From positions 1 to 64,000 of the forward strand of contig JALFLK010000021.1 in NCBI GenBank assembly GCA_022774755.1: a stretch of DNA of 64,000 bases. Direction: 5' to 3'. Source of the stretch: a bacterium. GTDB taxonomy: Bacteria > Bacillota > Clostridia > Oscillospirales > Acutalibacteraceae. Every line of letters begins with the position of its first letter. Within the stretch, counting starts at the first letter, position 1. Positions 48,273-59,357 of the stretch are shown here, in pieces. The notes beneath the pieces are model-generated. The model was not told the origin of the DNA, did not search any database, and saw nothing but the letters and a program-made list of their open reading frames with translations. Both the position numbers and the translations under genes were made by a program.

Positions 48273-49711
48273 GTAGTGTAATAATCGGTAACAAAGATAA
48301 ATTTCACGAGGAATGCGGCGTTTTCGGACTGTATTGCAGCGACAGCTCAGTTGATACTGTTGAGCTTACCAGAGGGGCATTGTTTTCTCTTCAGCACAGA
48401 GGTCAGGAGAGCGCAGGTGTTTCTGTTAATAATAACGGTGAATTTTCAACCGTTAAGGACATCGGTATGGTTTCAACCGTTTTATGCAAGCAGGCTGTTT
48501 CCAAATTACCAAACGGCAAAATCACCGTAGGTCATGTAAGGTATTCAGCAGTTGAAGGTTATTCAAGAGCCGCCGCTCAGCCTTTGGTGATGAGGTACAT
48601 TCAGGGCAGTATGGCGCTTGCAAATAACGGTGCGATTACAAATTTCGCAGAACTGAGAAAGGAACTGGAAAACGGCGGAGCTATTTTTCAGTCTAATTCA
48701 AACGCAGAGCTTATTTCTTATGTAATTGCTTCCAGCAGAATTGATACAGATTCTATTGAGGACGCTGTTATCAGAGGCGTTAAAAGGCTTAAAGGAGCAT
48801 TTTCCATAGTGTTAAGCTCGCCGAACAAGCTTATCGGCGTTCGTGACGGTCACGGATTCAGACCTCTTGCAATCGGCAAACTGGGCGACAGCTATATGCT
48901 TGCGTCTGAAAGCTGTGTGTTTGACAGTCTGGGCGCGGAGCTTGTACGTGATGTTATGCCCGGCGAAATGGTGGTTATTGATGAAGACGGACTCCACAGC
49001 TACAAAAATTTGATGAATAAAACACCGTCCTTTTGCCTTTTTGAATATGTGTATATCGCACGGCCTGACAGCGTAATCAACGGCGTAAGCGTGTATTCTG
49101 TCAGAAATAAGGCGGGTCAGATACTTTATAGGGAACACCCTGTTGATGCAGATGTGGTGTGCGGAGTTCCGGATTCCGGAATACCTGCCGCACAGGGATT
49201 TTCTCAGGCTTCGGGAATCCCTTTCACTATGGGCTTTGTTAAGAATAAATATATCGGCAGATATTTGCCGGGCAATTCTAAGGACAAGCGTGAAAGATTG
49301 CTAATGACTAAGCTTACGGCGCTTAAATCTAATGTAAAGGACAAGCGTGTTGTTATTATCGACGACTCCATAGTTAAAGGTGAAACCAGCGCCCATATTG
49401 TCAATCTTCTTCGTGAGGCCGGGGCAAAGGAAGTCCATATGCGTGTTTCGTCGCCGCCGTTTTTACATTCCTGCTATTTCGGAACAGATATAAGCAATGA
49501 GGAAGACCTGATTGCAAATAAAATGACTGTTGATGAAATCTGTAAATCAATCGGCGCAGATTCGCTTGGCTATTTAAGCCTAGAGGGACTTCACGAAATT
49601 GCTCGTGATTCCGATATAGCTTGCTGTGACGGCTGTTTCAGCGGAAATTATTCCGCCGATTTGCCAAAATCTATATTTGTTGATAAATTTGCTAAAAAAA
49701 TAGAAAAATAA
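48269..49711 (+). CDS. purF: Amidophosphoribosyltransferase
   Basis: '[13 protein letters not shown]', '[13 protein letters not shown]', '[15 protein letters not shown]'. Confidence 0.97.
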   Translation: MSSVIIGNKDKFHEECGVFGLYCSDSSVDTVELTRGALFSLQHRGQESAGVSVNNNGEFSTVKDIGMVSTVLCKQAVSKLPNGKITVGHVRYSAVEGYSRAAAQPLVMRYIQGSMALANNGAITNFAELRKELENGGAIFQSNSNAELISYVIASSRIDTDSIEDAVIRGVKRLKGAFSIVLSSPNKLIGVRDGHGFRPLAIGKLGDSYMLASESCVFDSLGAELVRDVMPGEMVVIDEDGLHSYKNLMNKTPSFCLFEYVYIARPDSVINGVSVYSVRNKAGQILYREHPVDADVVCGVPDSGIPAAQGFSQASGIPFTMGFVKNKYIGRYLPGNSKDKRERLLMTKLTALKSNVKDKRVVIIDDSIVKGETSAHIVNLLREAGAKEVHMRVSSPPFLHSCYFGTDISNEEDLIANKMTVDEICKSIGADSLGYLSLEGLHEIARDSDIACCDGCFSGNYSADLPKSIFVDKFAKKIEK

Positions 49712-49727
49712 CGGAGAGTGGAAAAGT

Positions 49728-50762
49728 ATGAACAGTTTTTCAGAAAGCTACAAGGCGGCAGGCGTTGATGTTACAGCCGGATACAAGTCGGTTGAACTGA
49801 TGAAAAAGCATGTTGCAAGAACAAAAACCGACGGCGTAGTTTCGGGAATCGGCGGTTTCGGCGGTTTGTTTGCACCTGACCTTAAGGGGATCAAAGAGCC
49901 GGTGTTGGTAAGCGGAACAGACGGTGTAGGAACGAAGCTTAAACTTGCTTTTTTGCTTGATAAGCACGACACAATCGGCATTGATGCAGTAGCAATGTGC
50001 GTAAACGACATAATCTGTTGCGGAGCAAAACCGCTTTTCTTCCTGGATTATATAGCAATAGGCAAAAATTACCCCGAAAAGGTTGCAGAAATTGTATCGG
50101 GAATCGCCGAAGGCTGTGTTCGGTCCGGATGCGCTCTTGTAGGCGGAGAAACAGCCGAGCATCCGGGGCTTATGCCTATTGATGAATATGATGTTGCAGG
50201 TTTTTCCGTTGGTATTGCCGATAAGGCTGATATGATTGATTCATCCAAGCTTGCAAGCGGTGATGTTCTTATCGGACTGCGCTCGTCGGGCGTTCATTCA
50301 AACGGCTTTTCACTTGTCAGAAAGGTTTTCAGCATTGATGAAAACACAATAAATAATACATATCCCGAGCTTTCAAAGCCCTTGGGAGAAACTCTTTTAA
50401 CTCCTACAAAAATTTATGTTAAGCCTGTTCTCTCACTTATTAAAAGCGTGGAGGTTAAGGCGGTTTCTCATATTACAGGCGGCGGATTCTACGAGAATGT
50501 TCCAAGAATGTTAAAAGACGGCTTCTGTGCGGAAATAAAGAAAGACGCTGTTCCCGTTCTACCGATTTTCAATGTTATTCAGCGTGTGGGTAATATTTCC
50601 GAACACGATATGTTTAACACATTCAATATGGGCGTGGGAATGATTTGCGCAGTAGCAGAACAGGACGCTGACAAAGCTCTTGAAGTACTGAAAGAAAACG
50701 GTGAAGACGCCGTTGTTTTGGGAAGAATTAAAGAGGGCGAAAAGGGAGTAGAATTTGTATAA
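49728..50762 (+). CDS. purM: Phosphoribosylformylglycinamidine cyclo-ligase
   Basis: '[16 protein letters not shown]', '[14 protein letters not shown]', '[16 protein letters not shown]'. Confidence 0.97.
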   Translation: MNSFSESYKAAGVDVTAGYKSVELMKKHVARTKTDGVVSGIGGFGGLFAPDLKGIKEPVLVSGTDGVGTKLKLAFLLDKHDTIGIDAVAMCVNDIICCGAKPLFFLDYIAIGKNYPEKVAEIVSGIAEGCVRSGCALVGGETAEHPGLMPIDEYDVAGFSVGIADKADMIDSSKLASGDVLIGLRSSGVHSNGFSLVRKVFSIDENTINNTYPELSKPLGETLLTPTKIYVKPVLSLIKSVEVKAVSHITGGGFYENVPRMLKDGFCAEIKKDAVPVLPIFNVIQRVGNISEHDMFNTFNMGVGMICAVAEQDADKALEVLKENGEDAVVLGRIKEGEKGVEFV

Positions 50763-51388
50763 TGAAAAACATTGTTGTTCTTGTTTCGGGAGGCGGAACT
50801 AATCTTCAGGCTCTTATTGACGCCGAGAAAAGCGAAATTATCAAAAACGGAAAAATAACCTGTGTTATTTCTTCAAACCCCAACGCTTACGCCCTTGAAC
50901 GGGCAAAAAATAATTCCATTGAAACTGCCGTAATCCGAAAAAAGGATTATCATTCCTTTGATGAATATGACAAGGCCTTAGCCGAGCTTTTGTTGGAGAA
51001 AAAAGCGGATTTGGTTGTTTTGGCGGGCTTTATGACAGTTTTGGGGGAAAAAGTAATCAGCGCTTTTTCAAACAGAATTATCAACATTCATCCGGCGTTG
51101 ATTCCCAGCTTTTGCGGGAAGGGCTACTACGGTCTTTATGTTCACGAAGCCGTACTTGCAAGGGGTGTCAAGGTCACAGGTGCGACGGCGCATTTTGTAA
51201 ACGAAATATGTGACGGCGGACCCATAATAATGCAAAAAGCAGTTGAGGTTAAAAACGGAGATACTCCCGAAATCTTGCAAAGGCGTGTTATGGAGCAGGC
51301 AGAATGGAGGATACTTCCCGAAGCAGTTTCACTGTTTTGTCAGGGGAAGATAAAAATAATAAATAATATTGCAGTAGTGGAGGAGTAA
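50762..51388 (+). CDS. purN: Phosphoribosylglycinamide formyltransferase
   Basis: 'VVLVSGGGTNLQALID', 'AGFMTVL', 'IINIHPALIPSFCGKGYYG'. Confidence 0.96.
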   Translation: MKNIVVLVSGGGTNLQALIDAEKSEIIKNGKITCVISSNPNAYALERAKNNSIETAVIRKKDYHSFDEYDKALAELLLEKKADLVVLAGFMTVLGEKVISAFSNRIINIHPALIPSFCGKGYYGLYVHEAVLARGVKVTGATAHFVNEICDGGPIIMQKAVEVKNGDTPEILQRRVMEQAEWRILPEAVSLFCQGKIKIINNIAVVEE

Positions 51389-51392
51389 GGCA

Positions 51393-52109
51393 ATGACACC
51401 GATTTCTATTGAAAAAGATTTATGCTCAAACGTTTATCCCGGCAGAGGAATTCTTCTGGGTAAGTCGGCAGACGGCAAAAACGCAGTAATTGCCTATTTT
51501 ATTATGGGCAGAAGCGAAAACAGCCGTAACAGAGTTTTTGTTGAGGACGGCGACGGTATCCGCACTCAAGCTTTTGATGAAAGCAAGCTTGAAGATCCGT
51601 CACTTATTATTTATGCTCCCGTAAGAGTTCTGGGCAATAAAACAATCGTTACAAACGGCGATCAGACTAATACAATATATCATTTAATGAATCAACAGCA
51701 GACCTTTGAACAGTCTTTGAGAACAAGAGAGTTTGAGCCTGACGCTCCCAACTACACACCGAGAATTTCAGGTATTGTAAAGATAACGGACGGTGAGATG
51801 AATTATGCGCTTTCAATTTTAAAAAGCGCAGACGGTAACCCCGATTGCTGTCAGCGGTTTACCTTTACTTATTCTAATCCCGTTAACGGAACAGGCCATT
51901 TTATTCATACCTATATGACAGACGGCAACCCGTTACCCAGCTTTGAGGGTGAGCCTAAGCTTGTAGAAATCGGAAACGATGATATTGATGCATTTGCAGA
52001 CAAGCTTTGGAATTCGCTGAATAAAGATAACAAGGTTTCCCTGTTTGTAAGGTACATTGACCTTGCAAGCGGAAAAGCAACATCAAAAATTATAAATAAA
52101 AATAAATAA
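51393..52109 (+). CDS. IMP cyclohydrolase, PurO-type
   Basis: 'NVYPGRGILLGKSADGKNAVIAYFIMGRSENSRNRVF' (PurO-family IMP cyclohydrolase signature, from memory). Confidence 0.85.
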   Translation: MTPISIEKDLCSNVYPGRGILLGKSADGKNAVIAYFIMGRSENSRNRVFVEDGDGIRTQAFDESKLEDPSLIIYAPVRVLGNKTIVTNGDQTNTIYHLMNQQQTFEQSLRTREFEPDAPNYTPRISGIVKITDGEMNYALSILKSADGNPDCCQRFTFTYSNPVNGTGHFIHTYMTDGNPLPSFEGEPKLVEIGNDDIDAFADKLWNSLNKDNKVSLFVRYIDLASGKATSKIINKNK

Positions 52110-52122
52110 CGGAGGCTTAACT

Positions 52123-53301
52123 GTGAACGAATTGGAACTTAAATACGGTTGTAACCCTAATCAGAAACCCTCAAGAATTTTTATGAAAAACGGCAAAGAT
52201 TTACCCATTAAGGTTCTTAACGGCAAGCCGGGTTACATTAACTTTTTAGACGCTTTCAACAGCTTTCAGCTTGTAAAAGAACTTAATGAAGCAACGGGTC
52301 TTGTTGCCGCAGCTTCTTTTAAGCATGTAAGCCCTGCAGGTGCGGCAGTTGCAACAGAGCTTTCGGACACCCTGAAAAAGATTTATTTTGTTGACGATTT
52401 AGAGCTTTCACCCCTTGCCAGCGCATACGCAAAGGCAAGGGGAGCAGACAGAATGTCCTCCTACGGCGACTGGGCGGCTCTTTCGGATATTTGCGATGTT
52501 CAGACTGCAAATGTGCTTAAAAGAGAGGTTTCAGACGGCGTTATTGCTCCCGGTTATACCGACGAGGCGCTCGAAATTTTAAAAACCAAGAAAAAGGGCA
52601 ACTACAATATTGTTCAGATTGACCCCGATTATGTTCCCGAGAAAATTGAACACAAGGATGTTTACGGCGTAACCTTTGAGCAGGGAAGAAACAACCTGAA
52701 AATTGATAGGGACTTCCTGATGCAGAATATCGTTACCGACAACAAAAATCTCACAGAGGAAGCCAAAAACGATTTGCTGCTTGCCCTCATTACATTAAAA
52801 TATACACAGTCCAATTCTGTTTGCTACGCAAAAGACGGACAGGCTATCGGCGTTGGCGCAGGTCAGCAGTCGAGAATCCACTGCACCCGACTTGCAGGAA
52901 ATAAGGCTGATATTTGGTATTTAAGACAGCATCCGAAGGTTATGAACCTGCCTTTTGTGGATAATATCAGGCGTCCTGACCGTGACAATACTATTGACGT
53001 ATATATTTCCGACGACTATGAGGACGTTTTGGCTGACGGAGTATGGCAGCAGTTCTTTAAAACAAAGCCCGAGCCTCTTACAAGAGAAGAGAAGAAAGAA
53101 TGGATTAAAACTCTTTCGGGCGTTTCCTTAGGTTCTGATGCATTTTTTCCATTTGGAGATAATATTGAAAGAGCAAAGAGAAGCGGAGTGGAGTTTATCG
53201 CTCAGCCCGGCGGCTCAATTCGTGACGATAATGTAATTGAAACCTGCAACAAGTACAATATGACAATGTGCTTTACGGGAATCAGGCTTTTCCACCATTG
53301 A
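52123..53301 (+). CDS. Stand-alone AICAR formyltransferase (PurH C-domain type)
   Basis: 'LKYGCNPNQKPSRIF', 'AASFKHVSPAGAAVA', 'GVGAGQQSRIHCTRLAGNKAD', 'FFPFGDNIERAKRSGVEFIAQPGGSIRDD'. Confidence 0.92.
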   Translation: MNELELKYGCNPNQKPSRIFMKNGKDLPIKVLNGKPGYINFLDAFNSFQLVKELNEATGLVAAASFKHVSPAGAAVATELSDTLKKIYFVDDLELSPLASAYAKARGADRMSSYGDWAALSDICDVQTANVLKREVSDGVIAPGYTDEALEILKTKKKGNYNIVQIDPDYVPEKIEHKDVYGVTFEQGRNNLKIDRDFLMQNIVTDNKNLTEEAKNDLLLALITLKYTQSNSVCYAKDGQAIGVGAGQQSRIHCTRLAGNKADIWYLRQHPKVMNLPFVDNIRRPDRDNTIDVYISDDYEDVLADGVWQQFFKTKPEPLTREEKKEWIKTLSGVSLGSDAFFPFGDNIERAKRSGVEFIAQPGGSIRDDNVIETCNKYNMTMCFTGIRLFHH

Positions 53302-53317
53302 TAACGAGGTTGATAAT

Positions 53318-54583
53318 ATGAATATTTTAATGATAGGCTCAGGCGGACGAGAGCATGCTTTAATTAAAAAACTTTTGGAAAGCCCGAAATGCACGAAGCT
53401 TTACTGTGCGCCCGGCAATGGCGGAATTTCAAGGGATGCGGAGATTGTAAACATTCCTGTTATGGATAAGGAAAAGATGGTTGAATTTGCCAAAAATAAT
53501 GCAATCGACCTTGTTTTTGTCGCTCCCGACGACCCTCTGGCAGACGGTATGATAGATGCCTTTGAGGATGCAGGCATCCGTGCGTTTGGTCCCAATAAAA
53601 ATGCCGCAATAATTGAGGCTTCAAAGGTGTTTTCAAAGGATTTAATGAAAAAGTATAATATTCCCACAGCTATGTACGAAACCTTTGATAATTCAAAGTC
53701 CGCCGTTGAATTTATTAAAATTAACGATACATATCCCATTGTAATCAAGGCGGACGGTCTTGCTTTGGGCAAAGGCGTTATTATTGCAGAAAATTTCAAA
53801 GAGGCTGAGGACGCTGTTAATTCCATTATGGAAGATAAAAAATTCGGTGAGTCGGGCAACCATATTGTCGTAGAAGAATTTTTAACCGGCCCCGAGGTTT
53901 CGGTTCTTGCGTTTACCGACGGCAAGTGCGTTAAGCCTATGGTCAGCTCAAAAGACCACAAGCGAGCTTACGATAACGATAAGGGCCTTAATACAGGCGG
54001 TATGGGTACGATAAGCCCCAATCCCTATTACACAGACGAAATAGCAAAAGAGTGTATGGATAAAATTTTTGTTCCAACTATTAAAGCTATGAATCAAGAG
54101 GGAAGAACCTTTAAGGGTTGTCTTTATTTCGGCTTAATGCTTACTCCGACAGGACCTAAGGTTATTGAATACAACGCTCGTTTCGGCGATCCCGAGGCAC
54201 AGGTTGTATTGCCAAGGCTTGACACGGATTTAGTTGATATTTGCCAGGCTGTAATTGATGAAAAGCTGTCGGATATTGACATAAAATGGAAAAAAGGCGC
54301 TGCAGCATGCGTGGTAATTGCCAGCGGAGGATATCCTGTTGATTACGAAAAGGGAAAAGAAATCAGCGGACTTGATGAGAACGGTCAGGTTGAGGGCACA
54401 ATCGTTTACCATGCAGGTACAAAGTACGAAAACGGTAAGTTTTACACTAACGGCGGCCGTGTGCTGGGCGTTACCGCCGTTGCAGATGATTTGGATTCTG
54501 CTCTTGAAAAAGCATACGGTGCTGTTTCAAAAATCAGCTTTGAAGATATGCATTACAGAACGGATATCGGCAGAACAAAATAA
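53318..54583 (+). CDS. purD: Phosphoribosylamine--glycine ligase
   Basis: 'MNILMIGSGGREHALIKKLLESP', 'VIKADGLALGKGVI', 'NTGGMGTISP'. Confidence 0.97.
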   Translation: MNILMIGSGGREHALIKKLLESPKCTKLYCAPGNGGISRDAEIVNIPVMDKEKMVEFAKNNAIDLVFVAPDDPLADGMIDAFEDAGIRAFGPNKNAAIIEASKVFSKDLMKKYNIPTAMYETFDNSKSAVEFIKINDTYPIVIKADGLALGKGVIIAENFKEAEDAVNSIMEDKKFGESGNHIVVEEFLTGPEVSVLAFTDGKCVKPMVSSKDHKRAYDNDKGLNTGGMGTISPNPYYTDEIAKECMDKIFVPTIKAMNQEGRTFKGCLYFGLMLTPTGPKVIEYNARFGDPEAQVVLPRLDTDLVDICQAVIDEKLSDIDIKWKKGAAACVVIASGGYPVDYEKGKEISGLDENGQVEGTIVYHAGTKYENGKFYTNGGRVLGVTAVADDLDSALEKAYGAVSKISFEDMHYRTDIGRTK

Positions 54584-54612
54584 TCTGTGCTAGATCTTCT
54601 TTGCTAAATAAT

Positions 54613-54653
54613 TAAAGGCTTTATCAGGATTTCACCTGGTAAAGCCTTTTCAT
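54613..54653. terminator. Intrinsic terminator after purD
   Basis: AAAGGCTTTA...TAAAGCCTTTT. Confidence 0.75.
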
Positions 54654-54692
54654 TATAATAGATTATCCCTTTTGTTTTCAGAGAACAGTTGG

Positions 54693-54899
54693 TTATTCCC
54701 TGATATCAACCAGTTCATATCCGGCGTCAGTAACTGCCTTTTTAATCGCTTCGTTGTCTGCTTCTCCGGTTATAGTTGCTGTTTTGTTTTCAAGGTCAAC
54801 GACCACAGAGCTAACACCCTCAATGCCGTTTAACGCTTTCTCAACAGAAGCTTTGCAGTGGTTACACATCATACCTTCAATAATTGCTTTTTTTATCAT
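54693..54899 (-). CDS. Possible internally initiated CopZ-like copper chaperone (68 aa) nested in-frame in copA
   Basis: AAGGAGG-aaaaa-ATG in frame inside copA; product MIKKAIIEGMMCNHCKASVEKALNGIEG...YELVDIRE is a complete HMA domain. Confidence 0.45.
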   Translation of the reverse strand: MIKKAIIEGMMCNHCKASVEKALNGIEGVSSVVVDLENKTATITGEADNEAIKKAVTDAGYELVDIRE

Positions 54900-57218
54900 T
54901 TTTTCCTCCTTGTTTACGGCAACTGTGTCGTAATCTATATGTTTTTTATCAGCGGTTTTTTTAAATTTCGGCTTAAATTTCCTTAGCCTCAGCGCATTAG
55001 AAACAACGCAGATAGAACTAAGACTCATAGCTATTGTACCATACATTGGATTTAACTGCCAGCCTAAAATGTTATAAAACAAACCTGCGGCGGTTGGAAT
55101 ACAAACTACATTGTAGATAAGCGCCCAAAATAGGTTTTCTTTTATATTTCTCATAACTGCTTTACCAAGCAAAAGTGCCTTGGCAACATCGTTTAAATCT
55201 GATTTAATCAGCACAATATCGGCGGATTCTATGGCTATGTCAGTGCCTGCACCGACGGCAATTCCCACATCTGTGCTTACAAGGGCAGGGGCGTCGTTAA
55301 TGCCGTCGCCTACCATAGCCGTCTTGCCTTTTTCTTTGTATTCCCTTATGATTCTTTCTTTATCGGAGGGAAGAACCTGTGCGTATGCTTTAGCAATTCC
55401 TGACTGTTCCTGAATAGCCCTGGCAGTTTTTTCTGTATCGCCTGTGAGCATAACGGCTTCGATTCCCATTTCACGAAGATGCTCAACCGCCTCTTTGCTT
55501 GTTGCTTTTATTTTATCGGAAACTGCAATAATTCCCAAAACTCTGTTGTCATCAGAAAAAATCAGCGGAGTTTTTCCGCAGCTCGACAATTTGTCTGCTT
55601 CATTTGATATTGTATCAGTATTCACTCCAACGGCTTTTATATAGCTCAAATTGCCTGCGTATATAGCTTTTTCGTTTATTTCCCCGGAAATACCCTTGCC
55701 GGTAATTGATTTGAATTTGTCTGCTTTTTTAAGTTTTACTCCTTGACTTTCTGCGTATTCCACAACAGCAGTTGACAGAGGATGCTCAGAGAGTTTCTCC
55801 ACTGCGTAGGCGTATTCAAGAAGTTCCGATTCTGTGCAGTTTTCACAGGGTATAACGTCCGTCACTCCGGGCTTGCCCTCTGTAATAGTACCTGTTTTGT
55901 CCATAATAACGGTTTTAATACCGCTGAGAGTTTCAAGAGCAGAAGCGGATTTTACAAGAATACCCATTTGCGCCGCTTTGCCTGTACCAACCATAACAGC
56001 AGTGGGGGTAGCAAGGCCTAATGCACAGGGACAGGAGATAACCAGCACGCAAATTCCGAAATTCAGCGCAAAGGCAACTGTTGAGCCGGTAAAAAGCCAA
56101 ACGGCTGTTGTAGCAACTGCAATGAGAATAACCGCCGGTACAAAGTACTTCGCTACCTTGTCGGCAATTCTAGCAATAGGCGGCTTGCTTGCGGTTGCGT
56201 TTTCCACAAGCTGTATTATTTTTGAAAGGGTCGTTTCATTGCCGACATTTTCGGCTGTAATTTTAATATATCCGCTTGTAATAATTGTTCCGGAAATCAC
56301 CTTATCTCCGATAATCCTGTCAACAGGCGTGCTTTCGCCTGTGATTGCAGATTGGTCGGCAGAGCATTCGCCCGAGATAATTGCTCCGTCAACAGGCACG
56401 GTCATACCGTTTTTCACGATTACCGTGTCGCCCTGCTGTATTTTTTGGGCATCAATTTCATATTCCGTTCCGTCTTTTTCAATAATCGCTTTTTGCGGAG
56501 CAAGCTCCATAAGCATCTTAATTGCGCCCGAGGTTTTACTTTTGCTTTTAGCCTCAAGATATTTTCCAATGGTGATAAAGGTTAGTATCATACCCGCCGC
56601 TTCAAAGTAGTAATCTGGCATAAAGTGATGTGCGTCGTAGGGGATAGAGCCGACTATGTGAAGGTATGCTGTGTTGCCGAGATGATATAGGGAATAGAGA
56701 CTGTAAATTACAGATACTCCTGCGCCTATTGCAATCAGCGAATCCATATTTGGACTTAGTCTGATTAAAGCCCTAAATCCGTTTTTAAAGTATGAGCAGT
56801 TAAGTGACAAAATAGGAATAAGCAGAATGAACTGGGTAAGCCCCAAGGCGAAAATATTATTTTCAAACAAATTTATGCCGAACATATGGCTCATAGATAC
56901 AAACATAAGAGGAATCAGGAATACCACGGACCATATGAGTCTTTTCTTTTCTTTTATTGCTTCATCATCAGTTATTTGGCGTTTTTCATCGTTATCATCA
57001 CGATTACCGTGGACAGTCGCTTTGTATCCTATGCTGTCAATCTTTGATATAATTTCCCGGGGAGAGGTTTTTGTTTCATCAAAGCTTGCAATCATAGTGT
57101 TTGTAAGTAAATTAACCTCTGCATCAATTACACCGTCTATTCTTTCAACCGCTTGCTGAACTTTTGCACTGCAGGCAGAACAGGTCATTCCCTTTACATC
57201 AAATCTGATTTTTTTCAT
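54693..57218 (-). CDS. copA: Cu(+)-translocating P1B-type ATPase with N- and C-terminal HMA domains
   Basis: N-terminal 'GMTCSACSAKV', 'SCPCALGLATPTAVMVGTGKAA', 'DKTGTITEGKP', C-terminal 'GMMCNHCKASVEKAL'. Confidence 0.95.
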   Translation of the reverse strand: MKKIRFDVKGMTCSACSAKVQQAVERIDGVIDAEVNLLTNTMIASFDETKTSPREIISKIDSIGYKATVHGNRDDNDEKRQITDDEAIKEKKRLIWSVVFLIPLMFVSMSHMFGINLFENNIFALGLTQFILLIPILSLNCSYFKNGFRALIRLSPNMDSLIAIGAGVSVIYSLYSLYHLGNTAYLHIVGSIPYDAHHFMPDYYFEAAGMILTFITIGKYLEAKSKSKTSGAIKMLMELAPQKAIIEKDGTEYEIDAQKIQQGDTVIVKNGMTVPVDGAIISGECSADQSAITGESTPVDRIIGDKVISGTIITSGYIKITAENVGNETTLSKIIQLVENATASKPPIARIADKVAKYFVPAVILIAVATTAVWLFTGSTVAFALNFGICVLVISCPCALGLATPTAVMVGTGKAAQMGILVKSASALETLSGIKTVIMDKTGTITEGKPGVTDVIPCENCTESELLEYAYAVEKLSEHPLSTAVVEYAESQGVKLKKADKFKSITGKGISGEINEKAIYAGNLSYIKAVGVNTDTISNEADKLSSCGKTPLIFSDDNRVLGIIAVSDKIKATSKEAVEHLREMGIEAVMLTGDTEKTARAIQEQSGIAKAYAQVLPSDKERIIREYKEKGKTAMVGDGINDAPALVSTDVGIAVGAGTDIAIESADIVLIKSDLNDVAKALLLGKAVMRNIKENLFWALIYNVVCIPTAAGLFYNILGWQLNPMYGTIAMSLSSICVVSNALRLRKFKPKFKKTADKKHIDYDTVAVNKEEKMIKKAIIEGMMCNHCKASVEKALNGIEGVSSVVVDLENKTATITGEADNEAIKKAVTDAGYELVDIRE

Positions 57219-57373
57219 ATTTCCCTCCCAAAAGGATTAGCATTAACTAATCTATCTATAAATATATAACTAAATTATTTTTTGTCAATATTATTTGTCA
57301 ATTATTAACTGAATATAGGTGTAATTAGAAAAAAACATATATGTATTATAACCCTCAATTTTTACAAAATAAA

Positions 57374-57408
57374 AACAAGCGACTGCAAAAGATACAGCCG
57401 CTTGCACA
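57374..57408 (-). terminator. Terminator after spo0A
   Basis: Minus strand CAAGCGGCTG...CAGTCGCTTG then T-rich. Confidence 0.55.
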
Positions 57409-57419
57409 AATTTTTGGAT

Positions 57420-58187
57420 TTAGCTTGCGTTTTTAATTTCTAATCTCATTTTATCGGAAATCATAGCAATAAATTCACTGTTTGTAGGCTTGCCTCTGTC
57501 GTTGTGAATCGTATATCCGAAGTATGAGTTCAGTACTTCAACATCGCCTCTGTCCCAGGCAACCTCTATTGCGTGTCGTATAGCTCTTTCAACACGGGAA
57601 GAGGTGGTGTCGTACTTTTTAGCAACGGAAGGGTAAAGCTGTTTTGTTACTGCGTTAATAATTTCGGGCTTTTCAACCGACATAATAATGGAATCTCTGA
57701 GATAATGATAACCCTTAATATGGGCAGGAACGCCGATTTCATGCAAAATTTCGGTGACCTTAAGCTCAAGTCCGAAGGAGTCGATTTTTGCAGCTTGATT
57801 ATTAATTTCGGAGGGTTTATTTACCATAGCCGCGAATTTTTCTGCCAGTTCCTTAACGCTGTAAGGCTTCAGAACAAAATAGGACGCTCCTTTAGTCATA
57901 ACCTCTTTTTCAAGAACCGGACTGTGAAACGATGAAAAAACCACAAATATCGGTGCTTTTACGCAAGCCTGCTGAATATATCTCATAACGCCCGTTGCGT
58001 CCAAATGGGTCATAAACATATCCATCAGTACGATATCGGGTTTTTGCGAAATAATTTTTTGGCAAAGCGATTCACCGTCTCTTTCGCAAAAAGTAGGAAA
58101 GATATTAAATTCTTGTAATATCTTAATGCGGTTTTGCGAAAATTCTACTGAATCCTCTGTAATAATTAGATTGATTTTGTTATCCAT
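57420..58187 (-). CDS. spo0A: Sporulation transcription factor Spo0A
   Basis: Receiver domain '[10 protein letters not shown]' and effector '[67 protein letters not shown]'. Confidence 0.96.
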   Translation of the reverse strand: MDNKINLIITEDSVEFSQNRIKILQEFNIFPTFCERDGESLCQKIISQKPDIVLMDMFMTHLDATGVMRYIQQACVKAPIFVVFSSFHSPVLEKEVMTKGASYFVLKPYSVKELAEKFAAMVNKPSEINNQAAKIDSFGLELKVTEILHEIGVPAHIKGYHYLRDSIIMSVEKPEIINAVTKQLYPSVAKKYDTTSSRVERAIRHAIEVAWDRGDVEVLNSYFGYTIHNDRGKPTNSEFIAMISDKMRLEIKNAS

Positions 58188-58334
58188 TGTAACATCCCCC
58201 AAATTTATTTTGTTGAAATAATACTACCATATAATCTCAAAAATGGCAATACTTTCCAATAATTTTTTTAATAAAATTTGGGAAAATATTTTTGCACAAA
58301 AAATCCGACAAACAAAATTCTACAATATATTGTG

Positions 58335-59357
58335 TTAATTACTAATGTTTGACACCATATTTTGAGCAAATACGCAATAGCCCTTTTCAGGGGTGTTTAC
58401 GAACACGTGATTAAGCACCCCTACAAGTTTGCCCTCTTGTGTTATGGGGCTTCCGCTCATACCCTGGACAATTCCGCCGGTTACATTTAGTAACCGATTA
58501 TCGGTGATTTTTATAACAAAATTTTTATTGGTGTTACAAGATTTGTCACCAATACTTTCTATTTCAACGCTGAAATCCTGAACCCCGGTATCGTCTATGG
58601 TTGTATGCAAAACAGCCTCGCCGCATTTTACCTCTTTAATGTCTGCAATCATTATTTTATCTTTTTGCGGTATAAAATTAACACATCCGAATATTCCTAA
58701 GGGAGTGTTTTCCTTAATACTTCCTATTTCATCTTTTTCAAAATATCCGTTTAAGCTTCCGGCAGTTCCCGGCATAGCCTTGTTTATTCCGTTAATCTTT
58801 GCCTTCACGGTAGTACCGCCCGATATTTCCATAAGCTGACCTGTGTCGCTGTCGCAGATGCCGTGGCCTAATGCAGCAAATTCTCCGTTATCGTTGTAAA
58901 AAGAAATTGTGCCTATGCCTGCACAACTGTCTCTTATCCAGGCGCCGATTTTATAAATTCCGTTTTTATCTTCTTTGGGAGTTACCGGAATTTCCACTGT
59001 GTCGCCGGATCTTAGAACAGTCATGGTGATTTCCTGCCCGTTTGAATGTGTGATTATATTTTCAAGCTGTTCGTTATTTTCTATAGAATAGCCATCTGCT
59101 TTAATTATATTGTCGTTTGTTTTAATTCCTGAGGATTTCGCAGGACAAACACTGCGGTTTTGGCACATAAAATCTTCAAATTTTACTACAACCGCGCCTT
59201 TTGTGAACATTTTTATTCCAAAGGATTCACCTCCCAGATAAACGCTGTCACCGCTATTGTTTTCTGATGCGCAGACATTGGTTACCATTGACGGAAATAA
59301 TAAAATAATCATTAAAAACCCAAGCATTGAAAATTTTAATTTATTAAATTTATTCAA
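58335..59357 (-). CDS. spoIVB: SpoIVB peptidase
   Basis: PDZ region and 'AALGHGICDSDTGQLMEI', 'GGIVQGMSGSPITQEGKLVGVLNHVFVN'; upstream of spo0A. Confidence 0.94.
   Translation of the reverse strand: MNKFNKLKFSMLGFLMIILLFPSMVTNVCASENNSGDSVYLGGESFGIKMFTKGAVVVKFEDFMCQNRSVCPAKSSGIKTNDNIIKADGYSIENNEQLENIITHSNGQEITMTVLRSGDTVEIPVTPKEDKNGIYKIGAWIRDSCAGIGTISFYNDNGEFAALGHGICDSDTGQLMEISGGTTVKAKINGINKAMPGTAGSLNGYFEKDEIGSIKENTPLGIFGCVNFIPQKDKIMIADIKEVKCGEAVLHTTIDDTGVQDFSVEIESIGDKSCNTNKNFVIKITDNRLLNVTGGIVQGMSGSPITQEGKLVGVLNHVFVNTPEKGYCVFAQNMVSNISN

Noticed and set aside
53401-53961. Minus-strand ORF (186 aa)
   Set aside because: Antisense to purD; shadow ORF.
55834-56610. Long plus-strand ORF (258 aa)
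   Set aside because: Antisense to copA, no RBS or recognisable motifs; shadow ORF of a well-supported gene.
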